Source: Exiguobacterium sp. (GTDB taxonomy: Bacteria; Bacillota; Bacilli; Exiguobacteriales; Exiguobacteriaceae). From it: a stretch of DNA of 40,993 nucleotides. Each line of letters begins with the position of its first letter. Position 1 is the stretch's first letter. Made by a program: the position numbers and the translations under genes. Below the pieces are notes generated by a model. It made no database searches and was not told the origin of the DNA. It saw only the letters and a list, made by a program, of their open reading frames with translations. The DNA lies in NCBI RefSeq assembly GCF_020832205.1, contig NZ_JAFIFD010000029.1, positions 1-40,993 on the forward strand, given 5' to 3'. Shown piece after piece: positions 1 through 7,539 of the stretch.

Positions 1-303
1 ATGATCAGTTTATTTCTGCTCGTCTTAGCGATGGCGATCGTGACGTACATCCCGAGACTCGTGCCGCTCCTCTGGCTCAAGGAATTGAAGCTGCCGCCGC
101 TCTTGAAACGTTTCTTATTGTTCACGCCTTACGCGGTGCTCGCAAGTCTTATTTTCCCCGAAATGTTGCACGCAACGAGCAACACGACTTCGGCCATCGC
201 CGGTGGCTTCCTCGCCGCCGTCCTGGCCTTGTTGCGCATGAACCTCGTCCTTGTCGTCCTCGGCGGAATTGCCGGTGTGTACGTCATGGAAGCCTTTCTT
301 TAA
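1..303 (+). CDS. azlD: AzlD-family branched-chain amino acid exporter subunit
   Basis: This 100-residue, almost wholly hydrophobic protein has the AzlD layout: a first helix ending in the family-typical TYIPRLVPL stretch (residues 16-24), a basic loop (KELKLPPLLKR), then three more helices. AzlD proteins are small partners of the larger AzlC permease in export of branched-chain amino acids or azaleucine. azlC normally lies just upstream and would be outside this window. The ATG is the first base of the window, so no ribosome binding site can be seen and the true start could be slightly upstream, although the length fits the family (about 100-110). The stop is followed at once by a strong terminator. 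The family call is firm; the substrate is inferred. Confidence 0.8.
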   Translation: MISLFLLVLAMAIVTYIPRLVPLLWLKELKLPPLLKRFLLFTPYAVLASLIFPEMLHATSNTTSAIAGGFLAAVLALLRMNLVLVVLGGIAGVYVMEAFL

Positions 304-305
304 CG

Positions 306-349
306 AACAGGCGTGCTCTCAATTGATCGGGAGCACGCCTGTTTTCTAT
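306..349. terminator. Bidirectional terminator between convergent genes
   Basis: A perfect 13-bp stem (AACAGGCGTGCTC at 306-318 with its complement at 331-343) and a 12-nt loop. A short T run follows on the plus strand. It lies between the permease gene and the convergent HD-GYP gene, so it may serve both. Confidence 0.85.
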
Positions 350-1837
350 TCACGCAGACACCGCTTCACGTCGCAATTGAATGAACACGTCGACGAACGC
401 CGCGTCCCATTGCGTCCCGCGTCCGCCTTCTAAAATCGAGAGCGCCTTCTCGACCGGCATGCCTTGGCGATATGGACGGTCCGACGTCATCGCGTCGTAC
501 GCATCAGCGATCGCCATGATGCGACCGAAGAGCGGAATCGTTTCCCCTGCGAGACCGTCCGGATACCCGCGCCCATCAATGCGCTCATGGTGTGAACGTA
601 CACCTGCCAAAATCGGCTGCAGCGAGTCTGGCAATGTGATTTGATTCAAAATGTGGATGCCGATGGTCGGATGCTCTTGGATTTGGGCGAACTCCTCGTC
701 CGTCAATCTGCCTTCTTTCAGTAAAACATCATCGCGGACACCGATTTTTCCGATGTCGTGAAGGAGTGCCGACTTACGAAGCAACTCAATTTGATGCGAA
801 GGCAATCGGAGAGCCGTCGCCAACTCAACCGAATACGCGGCGACACGTTCGGAATGCCCGGCCGTGTAGGAGTCTCGAGCGTCTAACGTCGCAGCGAACA
901 AGACGAACAGACTGTTCAACAACTGTTCGTTCTCGGCCTCTCGGCGGGTCACGTTCTCGACCATATGATTGAACCCGGTCACGAGCCGACCGAACTCATC
1001 GGAAAAAGGGTTCGCGATCGGTTGGAGCTTTCCGGCATCAAGGGCGGCGACCCCTTCGGTCAACGCACCGAGCGGACGTTTGATACTGTCATATAGCAAT
1101 ATGCTGCTGAACGTGGCCACACAGACGATGACGACTAGGATGAGAGCGGCCCACCCCCAATACGCATCGACTTGTTCGACGTTCGATAATTGCACGCCTG
1201 AGGCGAGCGTGAACAACATGACAGGGAACACCCCGATGACGAGCATACTGAACAATAACTTCGTTCGGACACTGAGCGACTGGTACGTCGTGTGCAGCGG
1301 CTGACCCGTCAACTGTTCACTCTTTTTCTGTAAATGGAGAAGCATCGGTTCGACCGTACGATACGTTAAAAAGAATTCGATGAGGGCATGAAGAATCGCA
1401 ATCAATACGGCACCGAGTGCAGCCAGCCCGATCATTCGATACGGCAAGTCGACCCACCCTCGTTGAATGGCAACTGCGGATAGAGCCATCGCTGGAATCG
1501 ATAGCCCGAACAAGTGTGGACCGAGAATGCGTTTGACCGTCAGCACCGGGAAACGGCTCGTCTGACTGTACGCTTGTTGGAGCGCCGCATGATCCGGGAA
1601 CTCGGTCAGACACACTGCCCGGATCGGTGCCACGTGTCGACGATACATGGACAGTTCAAGTCCGGCCATGACCGCCCCTGATGCGCCCATGATGGAAAAT
1701 AAAATCATAATCTCAGACGTCGACAACTCAAGCGTCTGGAAAATAAATAAGCCGCCGACCCCGAATACAGCGATTCCTGATCCGAGCACGTAATTGAATA
1801 ACAACGTCCGTTGAAACGTTTTAAACACAATATCCAC
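350..1837 (-). CDS. Membrane HD-GYP c-di-GMP phosphodiesterase
   Basis: A 495-residue protein: six predicted membrane helices in the first 250 residues (about 12-36, 42-62, 108-127, 134-158, 190-215, 228-250), a HAMP-like linker (about 240-300), then an HD-GYP domain (about 310-490). The domain has H328, the HD pair H360-D361 in LLHDIGKIG, and the signature HHERIDGRGYP at 416-426. HD-GYP proteins hydrolyse cyclic-di-GMP to pGpG or GMP with a di- or tri-iron centre. All metal-binding motifs are present, so it should be active. The membrane part has no recognised periplasmic sensor domain. The start is GTG, with a GAGGCAGGA sequence just upstream. It is monocistronic. Its counterparts in the window are the GGDEF cyclase at 37.7 kb and the c-di-GMP riboswitches at 13.1 kb. 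Confidence 0.88.
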   Translation of the reverse strand: MDIVFKTFQRTLLFNYVLGSGIAVFGVGGLFIFQTLELSTSEIMILFSIMGASGAVMAGLELSMYRRHVAPIRAVCLTEFPDHAALQQAYSQTSRFPVLTVKRILGPHLFGLSIPAMALSAVAIQRGWVDLPYRMIGLAALGAVLIAILHALIEFFLTYRTVEPMLLHLQKKSEQLTGQPLHTTYQSLSVRTKLLFSMLVIGVFPVMLFTLASGVQLSNVEQVDAYWGWAALILVVIVCVATFSSILLYDSIKRPLGALTEGVAALDAGKLQPIANPFSDEFGRLVTGFNHMVENVTRREAENEQLLNSLFVLFAATLDARDSYTAGHSERVAAYSVELATALRLPSHQIELLRKSALLHDIGKIGVRDDVLLKEGRLTDEEFAQIQEHPTIGIHILNQITLPDSLQPILAGVRSHHERIDGRGYPDGLAGETIPLFGRIMAIADAYDAMTSDRPYRQGMPVEKALSILEGGRGTQWDAAFVDVFIQLRREAVSA

Positions 1838-1902
1838 TCCTGCCTCTGACTACTAATTACCTTATATATCGACTGTGCGACTCCAACTATTGATGCCAAC
1901 AC

Positions 1903-1932
1903 AAAAAAACAGGCCTCTCAGAGAGAGACCTG
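1903..1932 (-). terminator. Terminator of the TM-helix-repeat gene
   Basis: A 10-bp stem with one mismatch (CAGGCCTCTC at 1910-1919 against 1923-1932), followed on the minus strand by seven T residues (1903-1909). It sits just after the stop of the minus-strand gene that ends at 1945. Confidence 0.75.
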
Positions 1933-1944
1933 TGCAACTAACGA

Positions 1945-3726
1945 TTACGGACGGAGTGGTCCTTCATTGTCATCAAGCGACCGGTTATCTTGGTCTGGCG
2001 TGATGTTTTCGTGGAACGGGTTCGGTTCTGGACCGTCGACGTTCGTCTGGTTCGGCATGTTCGTCCGATCCGCTTCACGTTTCAACTCTTGTTTCGTTTG
2101 ATTCGCTTCACGTTTCGATTGATCCATGCCTTGTTTCGCCTGACGCTTCGCAGCTTCGGCTTCTTCGTTCATTTGGGCTTTTTCTTGTTCGAGTCCTTCT
2201 TTTGAGACTTCTGTCTCATCAATGCTTTTCTCAGCTTTTTTCAAGTAACGGGCCGCTGTTTCACGTCCACCGAGACCGAAGGCAAGGCCGAAAGCGAGAG
2301 CGACTGCACCGAGGATGAGCAAGAACGCCGTATTGACGATCATCGGCGCGATGCCGAGCTGACTGATTGCCATGAAGAAGGCAATCCCGAGAATCGCATA
2401 TTTCGCTACGTGACGGAGAACGCTCGGTTGTCCCGCTCCATCGACGAGCACACTGCCGACGAGACGCTCTGCCATGTTAGCGAGCCAGAAACCGACGGCC
2501 AAGATGATGATGGCCGCGATGACCATTGGCAAGTAAGCGAAGATTGCTGTCGCAAGCGACGCCATGAAGTCGAGATTAGCGACTTGGAGCGCCTCTGAGA
2601 CGAACAACAAGATCACGATGATTTGAACGATCGTTCCAATCACTTGAGCGACCGACGTCGATGACGCAGAACGTCCACCGAAGCCCATCTTTCCAGCGAG
2701 CGAGTTGACGCCTAAGTTCTCAAGGAGTGAGACGACGACACCTTTGAGCCACTTTGCAACGAACACACCGACGAGAATCAAGACGATGGCAACGATGATG
2801 TTTGGAATCATCGCCAAAATATTGTTAAGCATCGAAATCGCCGGATCTGAAATACCACGGATGTTCAACGCTTCAAGCGCTGAAATCGTGACCGGGATCA
2901 TGATCAGGATGAACACGATCGTGCCGACTGCTTTCGCAAGGCTCGACCCTTTGACGTAATCCGATAAATGGAGTTTCTCAGCAAATTTGTTCAAACCTGC
3001 TGCTTCCAAGAACTTCGTTAAAATATCGCGTACGATTTTCGCCACGATGTAACCGATAGCGAAGATGAGTGCTGCCGCGACAAGTTTCGGAATGAAGGCA
3101 AGGAAACTGTTCAACAAATCTTCGAACGGTCCACTGATCCCGCGTAATCCGAGGGCGTCAAGGACGGCCGGGAGCGCTAATAGCAAGACGAGGTAGAAGA
3201 CGATGTTTGCGACCGTATCGACCCATTTCGTTTGATTGACGCTCGTCGACTCTTGTCCGGTCTTTTCCATCAACTTGTTCAAGTTGAGACGGTGACCCGC
3301 CATCTGAATCGCTTTTTTCAACAACGTCGCGATAATCCAGGCAACGAGTAAAATGAGACCCGCTTTCACGACTCCTGTGATCAATCCAGAGAGCCCAGCA
3401 TAGATTTGGCTGAACGGTTGCGTGACTGCTGGTACGTTCATAAATTCGAAGATGATCAAGAAGGCGAGGAGCAATACTCCAAAGAAGACGACCTTACCGA
3501 TAATCCGTTCAGGCGTCCACCGCTTTTCCTCTCTTCCAGGCTTACCTGGTTCTCCTTCTTTTTTGACACCAACGCGTTCATCAAGGCGGGCTTTACGAAG
3601 CGCCTTGCGTGTCACGTTTTCCAGAACTTTCGCTAAAATAAAACCGACGACAAGGACTAAAAGTGCGAGTAAAAGATCTGGTAGCCATGACATGAACGTG
3701 TTGAAATTATATGTTGTATTGTTCAT
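1945..3726 (-). CDS. Membrane protein with four MscS-like TM-helix repeats
   Basis: A 593-residue protein with at least four copies of a repeat. Each copy has an amphipathic segment, a long hydrophobic helix and an AK/LE-rich end, for example LPDLLLALLVLVVGFILAKV, IPKLVAAALIFAIGYIVAKI, IPNIIVAIVLILVGVFVAKW and LPMVIAAIIILAVGFWLANM. This is the 'conserved TM helix' repeat related to the pore helix of small mechanosensitive channels; no MscS beta domain follows. The last 95 residues are a charged K/E/Q coiled-coil-like tail ending in an acidic stretch. A role as an osmotic or mechanosensitive channel is inferred. I chose ATG 3726 (MNNTTYNF) because AGGAGG lies just upstream; an in-frame extension to 3864 has no comparable signal and an unlike composition. 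Confidence 0.75.
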   Translation of the reverse strand: MNNTTYNFNTFMSWLPDLLLALLVLVVGFILAKVLENVTRKALRKARLDERVGVKKEGEPGKPGREEKRWTPERIIGKVVFFGVLLLAFLIIFEFMNVPAVTQPFSQIYAGLSGLITGVVKAGLILLVAWIIATLLKKAIQMAGHRLNLNKLMEKTGQESTSVNQTKWVDTVANIVFYLVLLLALPAVLDALGLRGISGPFEDLLNSFLAFIPKLVAAALIFAIGYIVAKIVRDILTKFLEAAGLNKFAEKLHLSDYVKGSSLAKAVGTIVFILIMIPVTISALEALNIRGISDPAISMLNNILAMIPNIIVAIVLILVGVFVAKWLKGVVVSLLENLGVNSLAGKMGFGGRSASSTSVAQVIGTIVQIIVILLFVSEALQVANLDFMASLATAIFAYLPMVIAAIIILAVGFWLANMAERLVGSVLVDGAGQPSVLRHVAKYAILGIAFFMAISQLGIAPMIVNTAFLLILGAVALAFGLAFGLGGRETAARYLKKAEKSIDETEVSKEGLEQEKAQMNEEAEAAKRQAKQGMDQSKREANQTKQELKREADRTNMPNQTNVDGPEPNPFHENITPDQDNRSLDDNEGPLRP

Positions 3727-3782
3727 CCAACATCTTCCTCCTATCTCTTTTAAATTTTGGTTAACATTGACTCTCTGTATTA

Positions 3783-3808
3783 ATACCAACATTTTCATGG
3801 GACTAAAC
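3783..3808 (-). promoter_or_regulatory. Candidate SigB promoter for the TM-helix-repeat gene
   Basis: On the minus strand GTTTAG (3808-3803) is followed after 14 nt by TGGTAT (3788-3783). This is one mismatch per box from the Bacillus SigB consensus GTTTAA-N12-15-GGGTAT. It lies about 57 nt upstream of the start codon. It is a motif match only. Confidence 0.4.
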
Positions 3809-3863
3809 CTCGCCTGTTTTATATAGTGTGATAAAGATTTAGGAATAATTGATTTTGCTTTCA

Positions 3864-3889
3864 TTAGAAAGAAGACGTGTCTTTCCTAA
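3864..3889. repeat. Inverted repeat in the mgsA upstream region
   Basis: TTAGAAAGA and TCTTTCCTAA pair around a 7-nt centre, with one extra C in the right arm. No T run follows, so it is not a terminator. It could be an operator or a leader hairpin of the mgsA transcript. Confidence 0.35.
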
Positions 3890-3938
3890 TCAAATGTGGT
3901 ACGAATGAGGAGGAAAATCTTTTTTAGGAGGAGTCAAG

Positions 3939-4352
3939 ATGAACATCGCCCTGATTGCCCATGACAAGAAGAAAGATGATTTGATTCAACTCGTGAAAAC
4001 GTACGCCCACATCTTAGAGCACCATCAACTGTTCGCAACCGGCACGACCGGAACGCGTGTAGCCGAGGCGACCGGACTTCCGGTCCATTGTTTCAAGTCG
4101 GGACCGCTCGGTGGTGACCAAGAGATCGGGGCCGCCGTTGCCCGCGGAGAGATGGACATGATTCTCTTCTTCCGCGACCCGTTGACAGCCCAACCGCATG
4201 AACCTGACGTGAGTGCGCTCATGCGTCTTTGCGACGTTTATTCAATCCCGCTCGCCACGAACATGGGTGGAAGCGAGATTTTGATTCGCAGTATTGAACA
4301 AGGGGATTTCGAGGCGCGCCAACTCGACCATAACGACGAGCCGCCTTTATGA
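3939..4352 (+). CDS. mgsA: Methylglyoxal synthase
   Basis: A 137-residue enzyme that converts dihydroxyacetone phosphate into methylglyoxal and phosphate, a bypass that frees phosphate when glycolytic intermediates build up. Family features are all visible: the N-terminal [10 protein letters not shown] with H8, the phosphate-binding ATGTTG motif (33-38), the GGDQEIGA motif with the catalytic Asp D60, and the FFRDPL (D80), QPHEPD (H87, D90) and LATNMGG segments. Length matches the family. Start ATG has a strong AGGAGG about 8 nt upstream. The next gene begins about 30 nt after the stop, so the two are probably cotranscribed. No clear SigA promoter could be picked. Confidence 0.95.
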   Translation: MNIALIAHDKKKDDLIQLVKTYAHILEHHQLFATGTTGTRVAEATGLPVHCFKSGPLGGDQEIGAAVARGEMDMILFFRDPLTAQPHEPDVSALMRLCDVYSIPLATNMGGSEILIRSIEQGDFEARQLDHNDEPPL

Positions 4353-4383
4353 ACCTTATAACGACAAGAAGAGAGGGATCATT

Positions 4384-5256
4384 CTGAAGCAACCAATATT
4401 TAACGATCCGGCCCTCCAAGCCTACTATGACCAAGTCCGAACCCATTTGTTGGAACTCGTCGACGACGAGGCAGAGGCAGAACGTTTACTCGAGAGCTTG
4501 GCCGGATACATCCATCAAGCCGAGAAGAACGGTCAATCACTTGAAGGACTACTAAAACAACACCCGAGTGAGTACGCTTTGTTTTTGGTCGAAAAGCCGG
4601 CCACGAACGAAGAGTTCAGACGACGATACCATACGATCGTCGAACAGTCCGACGAACTCAAGCCTCACGAAAAAACACAAGTCACCTGTGAGTTCGATTG
4701 GGCGATTGATCGCTTGAACGAGATGAAATTAAAATTGCAGGACATCGAGATGAGAGACGTCTCCTTCCTCGCCTATACGAAAATCGAGGCGATGAAATCA
4801 TCGCGCCGCGCCTGGAACCAGTTCGGATGGCTGCTCGGCATGATTCTCGCTTTCGCCTATGCGAATCTGTTGCTTGTCATGGACGATTTGTTCAGCTTGC
4901 GTCTCTTTACTGCCCCGACCGGCACGTATGCGATCGACTATTTCGGGTTCGTCCTCCCGGTTCTGCTGACCGGGGCCGTCTTCGGGATCTTGACCCGATT
5001 TCGTCATCATTTCCAAACGCTTGGGCGACGCATCTTGTTCGCACTCTTCATCGTGCTCGTCTATATCGGTTTCGTCATTTTGACCCAACCGCTGCTCATG
5101 GCGCTCGAGTGGTCGTTTTTGATTCAATTGACCCCGATCTATGCGATCGTCCTGCTCGGCATCAGCGGATTCATGGCGTTATGGACTTTAATCGAATTCG
5201 TCTGGCGGAACACCCGCTGCCGACTCGGCAATGACGACATCATCATCTACTATTAA
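4384..5256 (+). CDS. Four-TM membrane protein, DUF1129-like layout
   Basis: The N-terminal 140 residues are soluble, helical and acidic (AYYDQVRTHLLELVDDEAEAERLLESL is its opening helical region). Four membrane helices follow (starting at FGWLLGMILAFAYANLLLV, YFGFVLPVLLTGAVFGIL, RILFALFIVLVYIGFVIL and PIYAIVLLGISGFMALWTL). This resembles DUF1129-type proteins, whose function is unknown; I am not certain of the family. No ATG or good GTG/TTG exists near the start. GAGAGGG (4371-4377) lies 6 nt before CTG 4384 and 3 nt before ATT 4381, so initiation probably uses CTG, giving about 290 residues. The frame also opens upstream at a TTG inside mgsA but without a ribosome binding site. Confidence 0.55.
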   Translation: MKQPIFNDPALQAYYDQVRTHLLELVDDEAEAERLLESLAGYIHQAEKNGQSLEGLLKQHPSEYALFLVEKPATNEEFRRRYHTIVEQSDELKPHEKTQVTCEFDWAIDRLNEMKLKLQDIEMRDVSFLAYTKIEAMKSSRRAWNQFGWLLGMILAFAYANLLLVMDDLFSLRLFTAPTGTYAIDYFGFVLPVLLTGAVFGILTRFRHHFQTLGRRILFALFIVLVYIGFVILTQPLLMALEWSFLIQLTPIYAIVLLGISGFMALWTLIEFVWRNTRCRLGNDDIIIYY

Positions 5257-5262
5257 AATGTC

Positions 5263-5292
5263 ACGCCTTTTCTTACGAGAAGGCGTTTTTTG
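5263..5292 (+). terminator. Terminator after the mgsA pair
   Basis: A 10-bp stem with one mismatch (5263-5272 with 5277-5286), a 4-nt loop and a run of T residues ending at 5291. Confidence 0.8.
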
Positions 5293-5317
5293 TTTGAATC
5301 TAGCCAAGAACGGAAAT
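5292..5317 (+). promoter_or_regulatory. Candidate SigB promoter for the YflT-like pair
   Basis: GTTTGA (5292-5297), a 14-nt spacer and GGAAAT (5312-5317) each differ by one base from the SigB boxes GTTTAA and GGGWAW. It lies 58 nt before the start codon. YflT is known to be SigB-dependent in Bacillus subtilis, which supports the reading, but the -35 box abuts the T run of the preceding terminator. Confidence 0.4.
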
Positions 5318-5374
5318 TACTAATAGCGTGACGCCAATTTGTAAAGTACGACAACATAACAAAGGAGGCACAAT

Positions 5375-5890
5375 ATGTCTGACCGTAAAATTATCGGGCT
5401 GTTTGCAAGCGAGCAAGAAGTAATGGACAAAGTAGATGAGCTTCGGACGGCTGGGGAAGCCGAGAAGAACATGCACGTCGTCGCCAAGCGGGACGGGGAA
5501 ATCTCCGCATTGCGCTATCATACCGACGTGAACGCCGAAGCCGGGATTCGTGACGTGAACTGGCTTGACCGCGTCAAATCATTCCTTCACGGAAGTGACC
5601 GAATTCGCGACGAGTTACGCAATATGGGGTTGAGTGACGCCGAGGCAGAAGAGTACCACACCGCGATCGACGCCGGCAAACTGTTGCTTTACGTCGATAA
5701 GCATTCATACGAGCGCTATCCGAACATGTATAAAAAAGATAGCGAGCTCGACCATGAAAAAGGGGAAGAAGCGGACGGCATCGCTTTTGATGCCAAACCG
5801 TTCAACGATCATGATGAAAAACCGCGCGGTACGAAAGACGACCCGATTGTGCGCGGCCATTCCGGACTAGAAGACCATCGCCGATTATAA
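5375..5890 (+). CDS. YflT-domain general stress protein, copy 1
   Basis: A 171-residue soluble acidic protein. Residues 5-107 match the YflT (general stress protein 17M) domain: a start of the form IIGLFASEQEVMDKVDELR, a central MHVVAKRDGEISALRYHTDV, the helix WLDRVKSFLHG, then LRNMGLSDAEAEEYHTAIDAGKLLLYVD. The biochemical function of the domain is not known; family members are induced by general stress. The C-terminal tail is charged and carries the short motif ADGIAFDAKPFND (about 132-144), which also appears in the next gene. The start ATG has AAAGGAGG. The next gene lies 12 nt downstream, so the two form an operon created by tandem duplication. Confidence 0.85.
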   Translation: MSDRKIIGLFASEQEVMDKVDELRTAGEAEKNMHVVAKRDGEISALRYHTDVNAEAGIRDVNWLDRVKSFLHGSDRIRDELRNMGLSDAEAEEYHTAIDAGKLLLYVDKHSYERYPNMYKKDSELDHEKGEEADGIAFDAKPFNDHDEKPRGTKDDPIVRGHSGLEDHRRL

Positions 5891-5902
5891 GGAGGAACAC
5901 AC

Positions 5903-6514
5903 ATGAGTGAGAAACGGTTCATTAGCATGTTCGACACCCAACAGTCAGCCCTCGGTAAAGTCGAGGAACTGCGTGCCAAAGGGTATAAGGATTCAGACAT
6001 TTACGTCGTCGCCAAGCACGAGGATAACGTCTCGATTTTGCGTCGACAAACTGACGTCCACACAGAAGCGTCGCACGATACAGGCTGGTTCGATAAAGTC
6101 CGCGCTTTCCTAAGCGGTCATGAGGACGTCCATAGCGGCCTTCGCAACATGGGACTCAGTGAAGAAGAAGTCAAACGCCACTATCGCGACGTCGAAGACG
6201 GCAAAATCCTCATCTACGTCGACGAAGACTTCGAACGTCGCCACAATGAAGGCTTGACGATCGATTCGACGCCATACAACGATTCAAAGCATGACACGAG
6301 CCACCAAGGGCATCACACGGCGGACGGACTCGAAATCGATTCGAAACCGTTCAATGAATCGGTCGGAGACAATCCAAACCGGGCCGTTGATCCTGAACAG
6401 GACAAACTGGATGAAAAAGCTAAATTGAACGACAAAGAAGCGAAACTCCGCGGTCTCGATGACCGGGCGCTTCGTAACGACCATGAAGATCCGGATAATA
6501 TCCGCCGCTTCTAA
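5903..6514 (+). CDS. YflT-domain general stress protein, copy 2
   Basis: A 203-residue paralogue of the preceding gene. The YflT domain (about 1-112) is well conserved: FISMFDTQQSALGKVEELR, IYVVAKHEDNVSILRRQTDV, WFDKVRAFLSG and LRNMGLSEEEVKRHYRDV. The tail is longer and contains two copies of a short motif, LTIDSTPYNDS and LEIDSKPFNES, spaced about 30 residues apart; copy 1 has a third relative. It ends in a lysine- and aspartate-rich region that looks disordered. TAAGGAGG precedes the ATG. The function is unknown beyond the stress association of the family. Confidence 0.85.
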   Translation: MSEKRFISMFDTQQSALGKVEELRAKGYKDSDIYVVAKHEDNVSILRRQTDVHTEASHDTGWFDKVRAFLSGHEDVHSGLRNMGLSEEEVKRHYRDVEDGKILIYVDEDFERRHNEGLTIDSTPYNDSKHDTSHQGHHTADGLEIDSKPFNESVGDNPNRAVDPEQDKLDEKAKLNDKEAKLRGLDDRALRNDHEDPDNIRRF

Positions 6515-6521
6515 ACAAAGC

Positions 6522-6552
6522 AAGGAGCCTGACACGTGTCAGACTCCTTTTT
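6522..6552. terminator. Terminator between convergent genes
   Basis: A near-perfect hairpin: AAGGAG-CTGACA arms with one mismatch pair, centred on ACACGTGT. Five T residues follow on the plus strand. It serves the stress-protein pair and possibly the convergent dehydrogenase. Confidence 0.85.
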
Positions 6553-6553
6553 C

Positions 6554-7516
6554 TTATGTTAATCGGTTTTTTGGCTCTGCGCCGGTCAACACACTCATGA
6601 TCGCTTCTCGGTTGAGTGCCATCATGGCGAGACGGGTTCGAATCGAGGCGCTGCCGATGTGCGGCAACGTCGTGACGTTCGGAAGCGTCAACAACGGATG
6701 ATCCATCGAGATCGGTTCTTTCGCGAACACATCGAGGCCGGCTGCCCAGATCCGTTTCTCCTTCAACGCATCGTATAGCGCTTCTTCATCGACGATCTCA
6801 CCGCGGGCGACGTTGATGAACACAGCCGTCTCTTTCATCTTACCGAATTCGGCGGCACCGAGCATACCGCGCGTCTCTTCAGTGAGCGGTGCGAGCACGA
6901 CGACGAAATCAGACTCAGCGAGGAGTTCATCGAGTTCAGCGTAAACGAAACCGTACATCGATTCCGACTCATGCCGTCTTGTCCGGTTGTGATACAACAC
7001 GTCCATATCAAACCCACGAGCCCGGCGCGCGACCGCTTCCCCGATGCGTCCCATGCCGATAATCCCGAGTTTGGCCCGATACACGTCCATGCCGACGTAT
7101 CCCATCGGCGTCCACGACTTCCATTCCCCGGCCCGTAAATCACGTTCGGCTTCACCGAGACGGCGTGCCGTCATCATCATCAATCCGAAAGCGAGGTCTG
7201 CTGTCGTCTCGCTCAATACGTCCGGCGTATTCGTGACGATGATTCCCCGTTCCTTCGCTGCCTCCACGTCGATATTGTTGTAGCCGACCGCCAAGTTCGA
7301 GATGACTTCGAGATGAGGCGCTTGCTCGATCAATTCCCGGTCGATCGTATCGCTCAACATCGTCCACAGCCCATGGGCCGCCGCTGCTTCTTCGAGCAAC
7401 ACGTCACGCGGCACACTCACGGCCTCTTCTTCCCACATCCGTACGTCAAATTCCTCTCGCAGCGGAGCCACCGCTTCTTCTGGCAAGCGTCTCGTAATAT
7501 AAATACGTTTCTTCAT
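6554..7516 (-). CDS. NAD(P)-dependent D-2-hydroxyacid dehydrogenase
   Basis: A 320-residue enzyme of the D-isomer-specific 2-hydroxyacid dehydrogenase family, closest in style to glyoxylate/hydroxypyruvate reductases (GhrB, YvcT-like). The Rossmann motif is GMGRIG at 154-159. The catalytic set is R238 (in NVARGEIVDE), E267 (in DVFAKEP) and H286 (in LPHIGSA). The segment YHNRTRR (176-181) after the second strand has arginines rather than an acidic residue, which favours NADPH; this is an inference. The substrate is probably glyoxylate, hydroxypyruvate or 2-ketogluconate. It starts 23 nt below the second GTPase gene with no terminator between, so it may be the third gene of that operon. GAGGAG precedes the ATG. 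Confidence 0.88.
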   Translation of the reverse strand: MKKRIYITRRLPEEAVAPLREEFDVRMWEEEAVSVPRDVLLEEAAAAHGLWTMLSDTIDRELIEQAPHLEVISNLAVGYNNIDVEAAKERGIIVTNTPDVLSETTADLAFGLMMMTARRLGEAERDLRAGEWKSWTPMGYVGMDVYRAKLGIIGMGRIGEAVARRARGFDMDVLYHNRTRRHESESMYGFVYAELDELLAESDFVVVLAPLTEETRGMLGAAEFGKMKETAVFINVARGEIVDEEALYDALKEKRIWAAGLDVFAKEPISMDHPLLTLPNVTTLPHIGSASIRTRLAMMALNREAIMSVLTGAEPKNRLT

Positions 7517-7539
7517 CCAATCGCTCCTCGTCTCTATAG

